From positions 1-11,962 of the forward strand of contig WFZY01000227.1 in NCBI GenBank assembly GCA_015489265.1: a stretch of DNA of 11,962 bases, written 5' to 3'. The DNA is from Flavobacteriaceae bacterium (GTDB lineage: Bacteria > Bacteroidota > Bacteroidia > Flavobacteriales > Flavobacteriaceae). Position numbers and translations under genes: made by a program. Positions 1 to 6,366 of the stretch are shown piece by piece. Position 1 is the stretch's first letter, and each line of letters starts with the position of its first letter. Under the pieces are notes generated by a model, which saw only the letters and a program-made list of their open reading frames with translations, was not told where the DNA came from and searched no databases.

Positions 1-464
1 CTTTGTTTATATCGATTATAAATTTCATATGCTTTACCAATTTGATCTAATGAGATATAAGTACTAACTAACAAATTTGTAGTTTCACCAAGTGCCAATG
101 TATCTTTTACCCTTTCAAATTTTATCAATGCACCTAAACCATCCTTGACAGCTTTATTATATTTTCTATTATCTAATGCTTTTAAAGCATTTATTAGAAA
201 AACACTGCCTTGGATATAAGGATTAGAAATATTTTCTGTATTGTTATTGAGGAATAAGATTGCTTTTTCAAATTCTTTATTTAAAGAAGAAGAGTAATAA
301 ATCTTAGCTAATTCAATAATTAATAATATACTATCATTCCTTGTTTTTGCTTCTGATAATTTTGTTTTCAGGCTATCTAATTTGTTTTGTTGCGCAGACA
401 TGGATGTTGTGTAAAAAATCCAGCTAATAACAAAAAACAACAAATAAAACCTTGAAAATTTCAT
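1..464 (-). CDS. Secreted TPR-like protein, N-terminal part (gene runs off the window start)
   Basis: An open frame without stops runs from the ATG at 464-462 to the window edge, giving 154 residues. It begins with a clear signal peptide (MKFSRFYLLFFVISW, then a small-residue stretch ending SMSAQQ around residues 22-26). The mature part is helical and Lys/Asn/Leu-rich, with alternating 30-40 residue helix pairs (for example FEKAILFLNNN, YNKAVKDGLGALIKFERVKD and LDQIGKAYEIYNRYK) that look like degenerate tetratricopeptide repeats. In Bacteroidota this layout, signal peptide then TPRs, is common at the N-terminus of membrane sensor histidine kinases and of LuxR-type TPR regulators; which one this is cannot be told because the C-terminal part is missing. 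The gene is much more AT-rich (near 27% GC over the first 240 bases) than the rest of the window. A strong Bacteroidota-type promoter lies directly upstream. The coding call is firm; the family is tentative. Confidence 0.75.
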   Translation of the reverse strand, partial: MKFSRFYLLFFVISWIFYTTSMSAQQNKLDSLKTKLSEAKTRNDSILLIIELAKIYYSSSLNKEFEKAILFLNNNTENISNPYIQGSVFLINALKALDNRKYNKAVKDGLGALIKFERVKDTLALGETTNLLVSTYISLDQIGKAYEIYNRYKQ

Positions 465-482
465 AATAACTAATTTAAACTT

Positions 483-513
483 CAAATATAAATGTTAAAA
501 TTTTAACATTCAA
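483..513 (-). promoter_or_regulatory. Bacteroidota-type promoter of the TPR-like gene
   Basis: Read on the minus strand, TTG (513-511) is followed by exactly 20 bases and then TATATTTG (490-483), an exact match to the Bacteroidota -7 consensus TAnnTTTG with a -33 TTG at the expected distance. The start codon lies 18 bases beyond the -7 box, so the leader is only about a dozen bases. The whole spacer is a perfect palindrome (separate entry). Confidence 0.75.
491..510. repeat. Perfect 20-bp palindrome, candidate operator
   Basis: AATGTTAAAATTTTAACATT equals its own reverse complement over all 20 bases. It fills the spacer between the -33 and -7 boxes of the TPR-like gene promoter base for base. 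A dimeric regulator bound here would cover the polymerase site, so an operator role is plausible. An AT-only core makes chance palindromes likelier, and no regulator is known from the window. Confidence 0.6.
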
Positions 514-714
514 GAATTTTGTTAATTTTTTGAATGACAATTATCACTAAAATATGTTATATTATCGCCGATATATTGCGTATTTTCATTAAGAAACTTG
601 TGTCAAATGTTGGTTATTTCTGATTCTAAAAGAATTTTGGAAGAAAGAGCTGTTTTTTATAAAATGTGGTTCATTAATCAATAGACGAAAGGATATCATA
701 TTCTTGGTACTATT
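514..714. other. AT-rich intergenic stretch, nothing recognised
   Basis: This stretch separates the promoter of the TPR-like gene from the terminator of the TonB receptor gene. It shares the high AT content of the TPR-like gene. The longest ATG frame on the + strand is 25 codons (607-684), has no promoter box and no recognisable product. I see no RNA gene. Confidence 0.5.
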
Positions 715-747
715 AAAAAACAACAGCCCCCATATTATGAGGGCTGT
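715..747 (-). terminator. Intrinsic terminator of the TonB receptor gene
   Basis: On the minus strand, ACAGCCC (747-741) pairs with GGGCTGT (729-723) across an 11-base loop, followed by TTGTTTTTT (723-715). This is a classic GC-rich stem plus U-tract, placed 44 bases past the receptor stop codon at 791-793. It makes the receptor gene a single-gene transcription unit and insulates it from the TPR-like gene downstream. Confidence 0.85.
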
Positions 748-790
748 AGCAGCTTAATGTTTGCTTGTTGTGTTTGTTCCAAACAATATT

Positions 791-3142
791 TTAAAATGTC
801 AAATTTAATCCGGCTAAAACATTAAAACCGGCTTGCGGAAAATAGTAAGGATCATCCCCCCACATATAGCCGTTTGATGCATATTTTTTATTGAAAATAT
901 TATTTAATTTTAAGGTAATGGCAGCATTTTTAAACCATTGGTTGGCACCGGTTTCGTAGCGTAATAAAATATTTTCTACCCAATAACTATCCAATTTTGA
1001 TGCGGCAATATTGCGATTGTCCATATATTGACTGCCGACATATTTGGTTATGGCTTGTAACTTGAGTTGTTGCAGCGGTTTATAAGTAAGTATGCCTGCC
1101 CCTACAACATCAGGGGCATAGGCGATTTTGGTGTTTTTTAATACTTTTAATTGTCCGTTGTCACGTGTATAATACGCTTTATTGCGATTGTCACTTAATG
1201 ACAAGTTTCCTTGAAAATCAATTTGCTTAGTCAGCCGGTAAGCAGCTTGTGTTTCAATCCCGATGCGATAGCTTTCCCCTACATTTTCTCTAATCGGGTC
1301 GCCGACATTGGTAATACGACCGGTTAACACCAATTGGTCTTTGTAAAACATACCGTATAAATTGACTTCGGTTTTGAGTTTTCCGGCTTGGTATTTCCAA
1401 CCGGCTTCTATATCGTTTAAAGTTTCGGGTTTGGGTTTGTCTATCGTTGCATTTTGATAGTCGTCCCTGTTGGGTTCTCGGTGGGTTTGCGCAACCGAGA
1501 GATACAAATCGTTAGCGGTATTCAAATCGTAATACAAACCGATTTTCGGATTGATAAAGAACAAATCGTCTGACATGGTCCAAGGGCTTTGCCATGCAAC
1601 TGTGCCGTCAACTTTGTAACTGATTTTTCTAAATTGTACATCGGTAAAGAGTTTCAATTTTGGGCTGATTCGATAAACCGCTTTGGCAAAACCGTTGACG
1701 GATTTTTTAATGCCGGTATTGCGGTAATACTCATGCCGGATTTTGCTGTCGGAAGCATATTGCGCCCAAATCACGCGTCCGAAATGTCTACCGTCGTATT
1801 CGTTGGCAGCCAATCCGAAAATATAATGCCCGACTTTGGTTCGGTATTCCAAAGATGCAATAGCACCGTAAAAATCATTATCTAACCATTTGCGTCGGAT
1901 TAAATCGGTGTGATCGATAGTTTGTCCGTTGATAACGATAGGGGTAAAGCCGTAATCGGCAAAATCTTCATCTTGTTTATATTGTTCGTAATAACCGCGT
2001 CCGTAGGTGTAATGGGTGGCTAAATGCAATTTTAAATCTTTGCTGAATTGGTGACTGAAATGCAGTTGGTAATGATCTTGACTATAATTATCGATTTGGT
2101 TATCATAATAATCAATAACATTCCAATTGCTGTCATAAATAGCACCGGCATAGTTAAAAGTGGGATTGGTTTCAAATGTTTGTTTATCAACCCCATACCA
2201 AGCTTGATAGGTGATTTCATGACCGCCGAAAACAAGGGCTTTCAGGGTATTTTTATCATCTTTGTAAGCACCGGACAGATAATAAGATTTCAGATTGGAA
2301 CTAGCACGGTCAATATAGCCGTCCGAAGTGGTTTTAGAAAAATGTCCGGAAAAACTAAAATGCTTGTGCAACAAGCCGGTGCTACCTTTGACGCCGTATT
2401 TTTTGGTATTGAAACTTCCGTAAGCGGTTTGAATGCCGGTAGTAGCTTCTTTGTTAATTTGGTCGGTTTGCAAGCTTAAGCCGGCACCGAAAGCACCGGT
2501 ACCAAAAGTAGAAGTTCCCACACCGCGTTGTATTTGTAAACTTTGGGTGTTGGTGGCAATATCCGGAATATCTACCCAATACACACTTTGCGATTCGGGG
2601 TCGTTAAAGGGAATGCCGTTTAAAGTTACATTAATTTGTTGCGCACTAATACCACGAATACGAATACCGGTATAACCGATACCCGCACCGGCATCAGACG
2701 TAACGACTACGCCGGGCATTGTTTCAATTAAGTAGGGGACATCTTGTCCCAGATTTTGTGCTTGTAACTGCTGTTTTGAAACATTGGTTTGTGCCACCGG
2801 CATATCCGGGGTGGCTTTGACGGCATTGATAATAACTTCATTTAGTTGTTCCGCTTTAGGTTTTAAAAGGATATTGAGATATGTATCACGTTGTGCCATG
2901 ACTACCATCTCTTTGGTTTGATAACCGGTATAGGATACAACCAAAGTATATTTGCGCGGTTTGACTTTCAAATGGAATTCCCCGTTGAAATCCGTAGCTT
3001 TTTTCAAGGGAATTTCTTTAACTGCAACTACAGCTCCGGCGAGCGGTTGGTTGTTTTCACCGGTCACTTTTCCGGTAATGTTAATATCTTGTGCCCAAGT
3101 CGTCCAGCCGGACAGCAAGAGTAATAAAAATAGTTTTTTCAT
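791..3142 (-). CDS. TonB-dependent outer-membrane receptor, TPP-riboswitch controlled (probable thiamin/precursor importer)
   Basis: The 783-residue product starts with a signal peptide (MKKLFLLLLLSGWTTWA, cleavage near residue 17). Next comes a carboxypeptidase D-like regulatory domain (about 20-95, with VTGENNQPLAGAVV, DFNGEF and VSYTGYQ). The plug domain (about 115-225) carries the typical GIRIRGISAQQINVTLNGIP stretch and QIQRGVGTSTFGTGAFGAG. A long beta-barrel follows and ends in aromatic Phe (LAGLNLTF). Such receptors import scarce ligands across the outer membrane using TonB-ExbBD energy. The ligand is inferred from the leader, which contains a TPP riboswitch: a thiamin-regulated TonB receptor class in Bacteroidota (called omr1 or OMthi in the literature) fits. 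Unlike Bacteroides loci, no pnuT or thiamin kinase gene is adjacent, so the inner-membrane partner must be elsewhere. The length is normal for the family and the frame is intact. The ATG at 3142-3140 is the only good start, directly before the signal peptide. Confidence 0.92.
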   Translation of the reverse strand: MKKLFLLLLLSGWTTWAQDINITGKVTGENNQPLAGAVVAVKEIPLKKATDFNGEFHLKVKPRKYTLVVSYTGYQTKEMVVMAQRDTYLNILLKPKAEQLNEVIINAVKATPDMPVAQTNVSKQQLQAQNLGQDVPYLIETMPGVVVTSDAGAGIGYTGIRIRGISAQQINVTLNGIPFNDPESQSVYWVDIPDIATNTQSLQIQRGVGTSTFGTGAFGAGLSLQTDQINKEATTGIQTAYGSFNTKKYGVKGSTGLLHKHFSFSGHFSKTTSDGYIDRASSNLKSYYLSGAYKDDKNTLKALVFGGHEITYQAWYGVDKQTFETNPTFNYAGAIYDSNWNVIDYYDNQIDNYSQDHYQLHFSHQFSKDLKLHLATHYTYGRGYYEQYKQDEDFADYGFTPIVINGQTIDHTDLIRRKWLDNDFYGAIASLEYRTKVGHYIFGLAANEYDGRHFGRVIWAQYASDSKIRHEYYRNTGIKKSVNGFAKAVYRISPKLKLFTDVQFRKISYKVDGTVAWQSPWTMSDDLFFINPKIGLYYDLNTANDLYLSVAQTHREPNRDDYQNATIDKPKPETLNDIEAGWKYQAGKLKTEVNLYGMFYKDQLVLTGRITNVGDPIRENVGESYRIGIETQAAYRLTKQIDFQGNLSLSDNRNKAYYTRDNGQLKVLKNTKIAYAPDVVGAGILTYKPLQQLKLQAITKYVGSQYMDNRNIAASKLDSYWVENILLRYETGANQWFKNAAITLKLNNIFNKKYASNGYMWGDDPYYFPQAGFNVLAGLNLTF

Positions 3143-3146
3143 GATG

Positions 3147-3190
3147 TTGTTTTTTACAAATGATTAAATAAATATTGATGTAAAAAACAA
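3147..3190 (-). promoter_or_regulatory. 12-bp inverted repeat over the ribosome-binding region, candidate riboswitch expression platform
   Basis: TTGTTTTTTACA and its exact reverse complement TGTAAAAAACAA lie at the two ends of this stretch, separated by 20 bases. In the receptor mRNA the downstream arm covers positions -16 to -5 before the AUG, so a formed hairpin would hide the A-rich ribosome landing site. The upstream arm begins at the base where the riboswitch 3' flank ends. Translational control is an inference. Confidence 0.55.
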
Positions 3191-3204
3191 GGGAAGTCGG
3201 TATC

Positions 3205-3280
3205 ATTAGCTCCCTAAACAGCATTACCTGTTCAGGTTCTAAGGGTCTGATCTCAGCTCGTTTTTGAGCACCCCTGTTTT
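3205..3280 (-). promoter_or_regulatory. TPP riboswitch (THI element)
   Basis: Read on the minus strand, the conserved TPP aptamer blocks occur in order: CAGGGGTGC (3276-3268), a very short P3 hairpin (GCTC, AAAAAC loop, GAGC), GCTGAGA, ACCCTTAGAACCTGA, ACAGGTAATGC, and the closing AGGGA (3215-3211). This is a full match to the pyrophosphate- and pyrimidine-sensing halves of the TPP aptamer. It sits between a TATCTTTG -7 box and the receptor start codon, 69 bases from AGGGA to the ATG. In known cases TPP binding lowers expression of the downstream gene. I do not see a convincing outer P1 helix by eye; its boundaries are approximate. The aptamer AGGGA can alternatively pair with TCCCT (3194-3190), which is followed by a U-rich run. 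Confidence 0.95.
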
Positions 3281-3288
3281 TCAGGTTG

Positions 3289-3296
3289 CAAAGATA
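3289..3296 (-). promoter_or_regulatory. -7 box of the thiamin-receptor transcript
   Basis: On the minus strand TATCTTTG matches TAnnTTTG exactly. The predicted start of transcription, about 7 bases further, falls just before the TPP aptamer, so the whole riboswitch is in the leader. No good TTTG -33 box is visible about 19-22 bases upstream (TTTA only). Confidence 0.6.
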
Positions 3297-3462
3297 GTGG
3301 TTTTAGTTTAATGATAAAGATTTTAGATGTAAGTTTTTAGTAAAATCTCAGGTGATAAATTATGTAGATTTAGGTGTTTCTATTAATTGTTTAATTATCA
3401 ATGAGATATAAATGATTGCGTAAGTTTAAGGGGAAATACTTTTATTTTTTAAGGAAAAATAT

Positions 3463-3470
3463 TAAATTTG
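3463..3470 (+). promoter_or_regulatory. -7 box of the NUDIX gene; decides its start codon
   Basis: TAAATTTG is an exact TAnnTTTG match. Transcription would begin near 3477. The in-frame TTG at 3468 lies inside this box and could not be in the mRNA, whereas the ATG at 3489 is about 12 bases into it. The -33 region is only T-rich (CTTTTA near 3439-3444). Confidence 0.55.
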
Positions 3471-3488
3471 TTGGATAAATTAAGAGCT

Positions 3489-4100
3489 ATGTCCTATAAA
3501 GTTTACATTTTTGATAAAGCTATAACGATAACGGACAATCTTAATGAAAGTTCGCAAAATGTTTATGCTTTTTCATCTGTAAATTTGGACGAAATTATCA
3601 GCAAATTGCAAGCTAATATCTTACCGGAAGTTTTTTTATACCATCCGCGTTTGGATGAAGCTTGGAATATCTTTCAAAAACATTTTGATGTCATTGAAGC
3701 TGCCGGCGGTATAGTTGAAAATGATGAACATAAATACCTGTTTATCTATAGAAATGGCAAATGGGACTTGCCTAAAGGTAAAATGGAAGTTGGTGAACAG
3801 CCGGCTGAAACGGCTATTCGAGAAGTGAAAGAAGAATGTGGCATTCAAAACATCGAAATTGACCATTTTTTGTTAGATACTTACCATTTATTTAATGATA
3901 ATAACAAAAAACGACTTAAAATTACCCATTGGTTTAAGATGAACGAGCAAGAGAAAAGCGCTTTAATCCCGCAAACCGAAGAAGGTATCGAACGCGTGGA
4001 ATGGATTGATGTGACCGATAGAACCTTTCCACTTGAAAATTCGTATGAAAATATCAAACTGCTGTTTTCCGATTTGAATAAGTTGAAAAACTTGAGATAA
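3489..4100 (+). CDS. NUDIX hydrolase
   Basis: The product has 203 residues from the ATG at 3489. A complete NUDIX box, G-x5-E-x7-REUxEExGU, lies at residues 97-119 (G97, E103, R111-E112, E115-E116, G118; core REVKEECGI), giving the metal-binding and catalytic residues for cleaving nucleoside diphosphates linked to another group. The box follows a typical FIYRNGKWDLPKG strand-loop. The first ~65 residues (MSYKVYIFDK onward) form the N-terminal region common to flavobacterial NUDIX proteins; its job is unknown. The substrate cannot be predicted. The gene stands alone, divergent from the thiamin receptor and convergent with the nucleotide-sugar dehydrogenase. A longer reading from TTG at 3468 adds seven residues but starts inside the -7 box, so I chose the ATG. 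All motif residues are present and nothing looks broken. Confidence 0.92.
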   Translation: MSYKVYIFDKAITITDNLNESSQNVYAFSSVNLDEIISKLQANILPEVFLYHPRLDEAWNIFQKHFDVIEAAGGIVENDEHKYLFIYRNGKWDLPKGKMEVGEQPAETAIREVKEECGIQNIEIDHFLLDTYHLFNDNNKKRLKITHWFKMNEQEKSALIPQTEEGIERVEWIDVTDRTFPLENSYENIKLLFSDLNKLKNLR

Positions 4101-4133
4101 CGTTTTAAACCTAAGACTTTATCATTTTTTCAA

Positions 4134-4164
4134 AACCTGGCAGGTTTCAAAAACCTACTGGGTT
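4134..4164. repeat. Single copy of the AACCT palindromic repeat between convergent genes
   Basis: This 31-nt imperfect palindrome has arms AACCTGGCAGGTTT and AAACCTACTGGGTT around a tiny loop. It belongs to the same family as the six palindromes at 9049-9352 and is closest to the last of them (9322-9352). Its terminal pair is A-T where the array copies have G-C, a compensated change that keeps the stem. It lies 34 bases after the NUDIX stop and 15 bases before the dehydrogenase stop, so it may end transcription in both directions; no separate terminator is visible. Confidence 0.7.
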
Positions 4165-4178
4165 TGGTGTAAAAAACT

Positions 4179-5465
4179 CTACAACCGCAAGTCACTTTTA
4201 TCTTTCGGATAAATCGCTTTGACATCATAGATTAAAGCATTCTCGCTGGTGTATTTTTGCAAATCGAGATTTTTAAATTCGTTGTGTGCTACAACTGCCA
4301 ATACGGCATCATATTTTTTGTCGGTTGTTTCAATATCTGAGATTAAATCCAAACCATATTCGTCTTTGACTTCTTCGGGTGATGCCCAAGGGTCATATAC
4401 ATCGACATTCATCTGATAATCTTGCAGTTCGCGAACCACATCAATGGCTCTGGAATTGCGAATATCCGGACAGTTTTCTTTAAAGGTAATTCCCAATACC
4501 AAAACATTGGCATCTTTGATATACAATCCCTTTTTCAGCATCATTTTGACGGTTTCTTGCGCTACAAATTGTCCCATACTATCGTTTAAACGACGACCGG
4601 CTAAAATAATTTCCGGATTGTAATCATATTCTTTTGCTTTGTGTGCCAAATAATAAGGGTCTATACCGATACAATGTCCGCCGACTAAGCCGGGGCGGAA
4701 GGGTAAAAAATTCCATTTGGTACCGGCAGCTTCCAAAACTTCCATCGTGTCTATGTCCAATAATCTAAAGATTTTAGATAATTCGTTGACAAAAGCAATA
4801 TTGATGTCGCGTTGCGAGTTTTCAATCACTTTGGCAGCTTCGGCAACTTTGATAGACGATGCTTTGTGTGTACCGGCTGTAATGATGCTTTTATAGAGTT
4901 GGTCAATTTCTTCGGCAATTTCAGGTGTTGACCCCGATGTAACCTTTAAAATTTTGGTAACGGTATGTTTCTTATCCCCCGGATTGATTCGTTCCGGTGA
5001 ATATCCGGCAAAAAAATCTTGATTAAATTTCAAGCCCGATGTTTTTTCTAAAATAGGGACACATTCTTCTTCGGTTGCCCCGGGAAAAACCGTTGATTCA
5101 TAAATGACAATATCTCCTTTTTTCAAAACTTTTCCGACACTTTCACTGGCTTTGTAAAGGGGGGTTAAATCCGGAATTTTATGTTTATCAATAGGTGTCG
5201 GAACTGTAACGATATATATTTGTGCATCGGCTATATCTTGTAGATGGTTAGTCAGTGATAAGCCCTTTTGGTTGAAATCATTAACCAAAACACTTTTTAG
5301 CAGGTCTTCCGATACTTCCAAAGTATCATCATGTCCTTTTTTAAGTTCGGCAACCCGTTTCGAATTGATATCAAAACCGGTAACTTTATATTTACCGGCA
5401 AAGGCAGTTGCCAAAGGCAATCCGACATATCCCAAACCGATAACGGCAATTTTTTTGTCATTCAT
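4179..5465 (-). CDS. tviB: Nucleotide-sugar 6-dehydrogenase, TviB/WbpO type (UDP-HexNAc dehydrogenase)
   Basis: The 428-residue enzyme belongs to the UDP-glucose/GDP-mannose dehydrogenase family, which oxidises the C6 hydroxyl of a nucleotide sugar to a carboxylate with two NAD+. The N-terminal Rossmann motif GLGYVG is at residues 10-15. The central domain has SPERINPGD (156-164), a Lys in SIKVAEAAKVIEN (K207) and the catalytic Cys265 in GGHCIGIDPYY. The C-terminal nucleotide-binding domain includes GITFKENCPDIRNSR (325-339) and YDPW. The run of conserved stretches, including VPTPIDKHKIPDLTPL and the ending SDLRL, matches TviB/Vi-polysaccharide and WbpO enzymes, as I recall them, better than UDP-glucose dehydrogenases. 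UDP-GlcNAc or UDP-GalNAc is therefore the likely substrate, feeding capsule, O-antigen or exopolysaccharide synthesis. No other sugar genes are nearby. The symbol is by resemblance; the exact sugar is unproven. The start ATG follows an A/T-rich leader with no Shine-Dalgarno sequence. Confidence 0.92.
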   Translation of the reverse strand: MNDKKIAVIGLGYVGLPLATAFAGKYKVTGFDINSKRVAELKKGHDDTLEVSEDLLKSVLVNDFNQKGLSLTNHLQDIADAQIYIVTVPTPIDKHKIPDLTPLYKASESVGKVLKKGDIVIYESTVFPGATEEECVPILEKTSGLKFNQDFFAGYSPERINPGDKKHTVTKILKVTSGSTPEIAEEIDQLYKSIITAGTHKASSIKVAEAAKVIENSQRDINIAFVNELSKIFRLLDIDTMEVLEAAGTKWNFLPFRPGLVGGHCIGIDPYYLAHKAKEYDYNPEIILAGRRLNDSMGQFVAQETVKMMLKKGLYIKDANVLVLGITFKENCPDIRNSRAIDVVRELQDYQMNVDVYDPWASPEEVKDEYGLDLISDIETTDKKYDAVLAVVAHNEFKNLDLQKYTSENALIYDVKAIYPKDKSDLRL

Positions 5466-5498
5466 AATAATAAACTTTAGGTCAATCGTAAAAATGTG

Positions 5499-5506
5499 TA
5501 ATTTTG
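5499..5506 (+). promoter_or_regulatory. -7 box of the membrane methyltransferase gene
   Basis: TAATTTTG matches TAnnTTTG, with TTTA (5476-5479) 19 bases upstream as a weak -33 box. Transcription would start near 5513, about 20 bases before the ATG at 5534. It overlaps the oppositely directed promoter of the dehydrogenase. Confidence 0.5.
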
Positions 5507-5511
5507 AACGA

Positions 5512-5519
5512 CAAAGATA
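5512..5519 (-). promoter_or_regulatory. -7 box of the nucleotide-sugar dehydrogenase gene
   Basis: On the minus strand TATCTTTG matches TAnnTTTG exactly and lies 47 bases before the dehydrogenase ATG. The -33 region would fall on the T-rich complement of the first codons of the divergent methyltransferase gene (near 5537-5543), so the two units probably compete for polymerase. Confidence 0.55.
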
Positions 5520-5533
5520 AAAGATAATTATTG

Positions 5534-6049
5534 ATGAAAAAAATACAAACAGAAAATATTATTCGTACCCTTATTTGGCTCATTTTTTTAGTAGGCGGGG
5601 CTGTTTTGAGTATTCATTATGACAAAATTTATTTTTATGATTGGTTCAATAGTACCGTTTTTCATGTTGTTACAATGATTCCCGGGTATATTTTGTTGCG
5701 TATGATTATCAAAATCAGTCGGAAAACCGGACGTTATTTGGCACAACACGGTCGAGAAGGTGAGCTACCACCCTTAGAAGTCAATAAACTGGTTACTACC
5801 GGTATTTACGGTTGTATGCGTCACCCGATGCATTTCGGTTTAATTTTTTTTCCGTTGGCATTTGCCCTTTTAGTAGGCAGTCCGACTTTTATATTATTTA
5901 TAGCACCTTTAGAAATGCTACTGATGCTGTTACTGATTAAAATATATGAAGAACCGCATGCCCGTAAAAAATTCGGACCGGCTTATGACGACTATAAAAA
6001 ACGAGTTCCTTTTTTCAGCATTAAATGTCTTAATGAGCTGATAGGATGA
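5534..6049 (+). CDS. Small membrane methyltransferase, isoprenylcysteine carboxyl methyltransferase-like family
   Basis: The 171-residue protein has about four membrane segments (roughly 12-28, 41-60, 100-115 and 118-137). It also has the C-terminal signature of the ICMT/PEMT/NnrU-like group: LVTTGIYGCMRHPMHFG (87-102, key G90, Y92, R96-H97-P98), then EE (139-140), FGPAYDDYKKRVPFF (147-161). In this group the R-H-P and E/Y residues form the SAM-binding pocket at the membrane face, and known members methylate prenylated or lipid substrates. The bacterial substrate here cannot be told. The ATG at 5534 is preferred over the TTG at 5531, which only adds one residue. It is transcribed divergently from the nucleotide-sugar dehydrogenase with overlapping promoters and is followed by 347 bases without a gene, so it is probably a single-gene unit. 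I see no terminator directly after it. Confidence 0.85.
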   Translation: MKKIQTENIIRTLIWLIFLVGGAVLSIHYDKIYFYDWFNSTVFHVVTMIPGYILLRMIIKISRKTGRYLAQHGREGELPPLEVNKLVTTGIYGCMRHPMHFGLIFFPLAFALLVGSPTFILFIAPLEMLLMLLLIKIYEEPHARKKFGPAYDDYKKRVPFFSIKCLNELIG

Positions 6050-6274
6050 TGTCATTATTTCGTTAATAAATTAGTGTTTAGTGCGGAATACTAAGTATCA
6101 TGTCGGGTGTCCTTCCGAATGTAGCGAAGAATTTTATGTTTACTACTGAATTGCTTGTTTCGATTTCGATTCTGATGTATATCGGTATCAAGGATGTGCC
6201 GAAGCACGTATTTTGACCTTATTCAGCAATTTTTTTACGCAGCTTATCGCTTGGCACTAGACACTTTCCACTTG
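6050..6274. other. Non-coding stretch before the nuo promoters, possible worn intergenic repeats
   Basis: No gene or RNA is recognised between the methyltransferase and the nuo promoter region. The segment TCCTTCCGAATGTAGCGAAG (6111-6130) resembles a motif (TTCCGAATGTAGCGA...) that I remember as frequent between genes in Bacteroidota, so it may be a decayed dispersed repeat. A small hairpin GTGC-CGAA-GCAC lies at 6196-6207. The piece GGCACTAGACACTTTCCACT near 6253-6272 looks like worn short tandem units. Confidence 0.35.
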
Positions 6275-6294
6275 AGACGAAAATTTTTTCGTCT
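6275..6294. repeat. Inverted repeat next to the first nuo promoter; terminator or operator
   Basis: AGACGAAAA and TTTTCGTCT pair perfectly (9 bp) around two bases. On the + strand it is followed by TTGCTTGCTGTTTTTTT, so it could end transcription arriving from the methyltransferase gene, although the stem is AT-rich at the tip. Its last base touches the TTTG (6294-6297) that could serve as -33 box of the nuo promoter, so an operator is the other reading. Confidence 0.45.
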
Positions 6295-6313
6295 TTGCTT
6301 GCTGTTTTTTTAC

Positions 6314-6321
6314 TAAATTTG
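6314..6321 (+). promoter_or_regulatory. Distal -7 box upstream of nuoA
   Basis: TAAATTTG matches TAnnTTTG exactly. TTTG at 6294-6297 lies 16 bases upstream, slightly close for a -33 box. Transcription would begin near 6328 and give a leader of about 70 bases before nuoA. Confidence 0.5.
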
Positions 6322-6366
6322 TGTAATTTTTATGACTTATATCATATTTAGGCACAAAGAAGGGTT

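Noticed and set aside
607..684. 25-codon ATG frame in the gap after the TPR-like gene promoter
   Set aside because: Too short, no TAnnTTTG box or recognisable product, and an AT-rich region produces such frames by chance.
3468..3488. TTG start that would lengthen the NUDIX protein by seven residues
   Set aside because: The TTG is inside the TAAATTTG -7 box and would lie upstream of the predicted transcript start.
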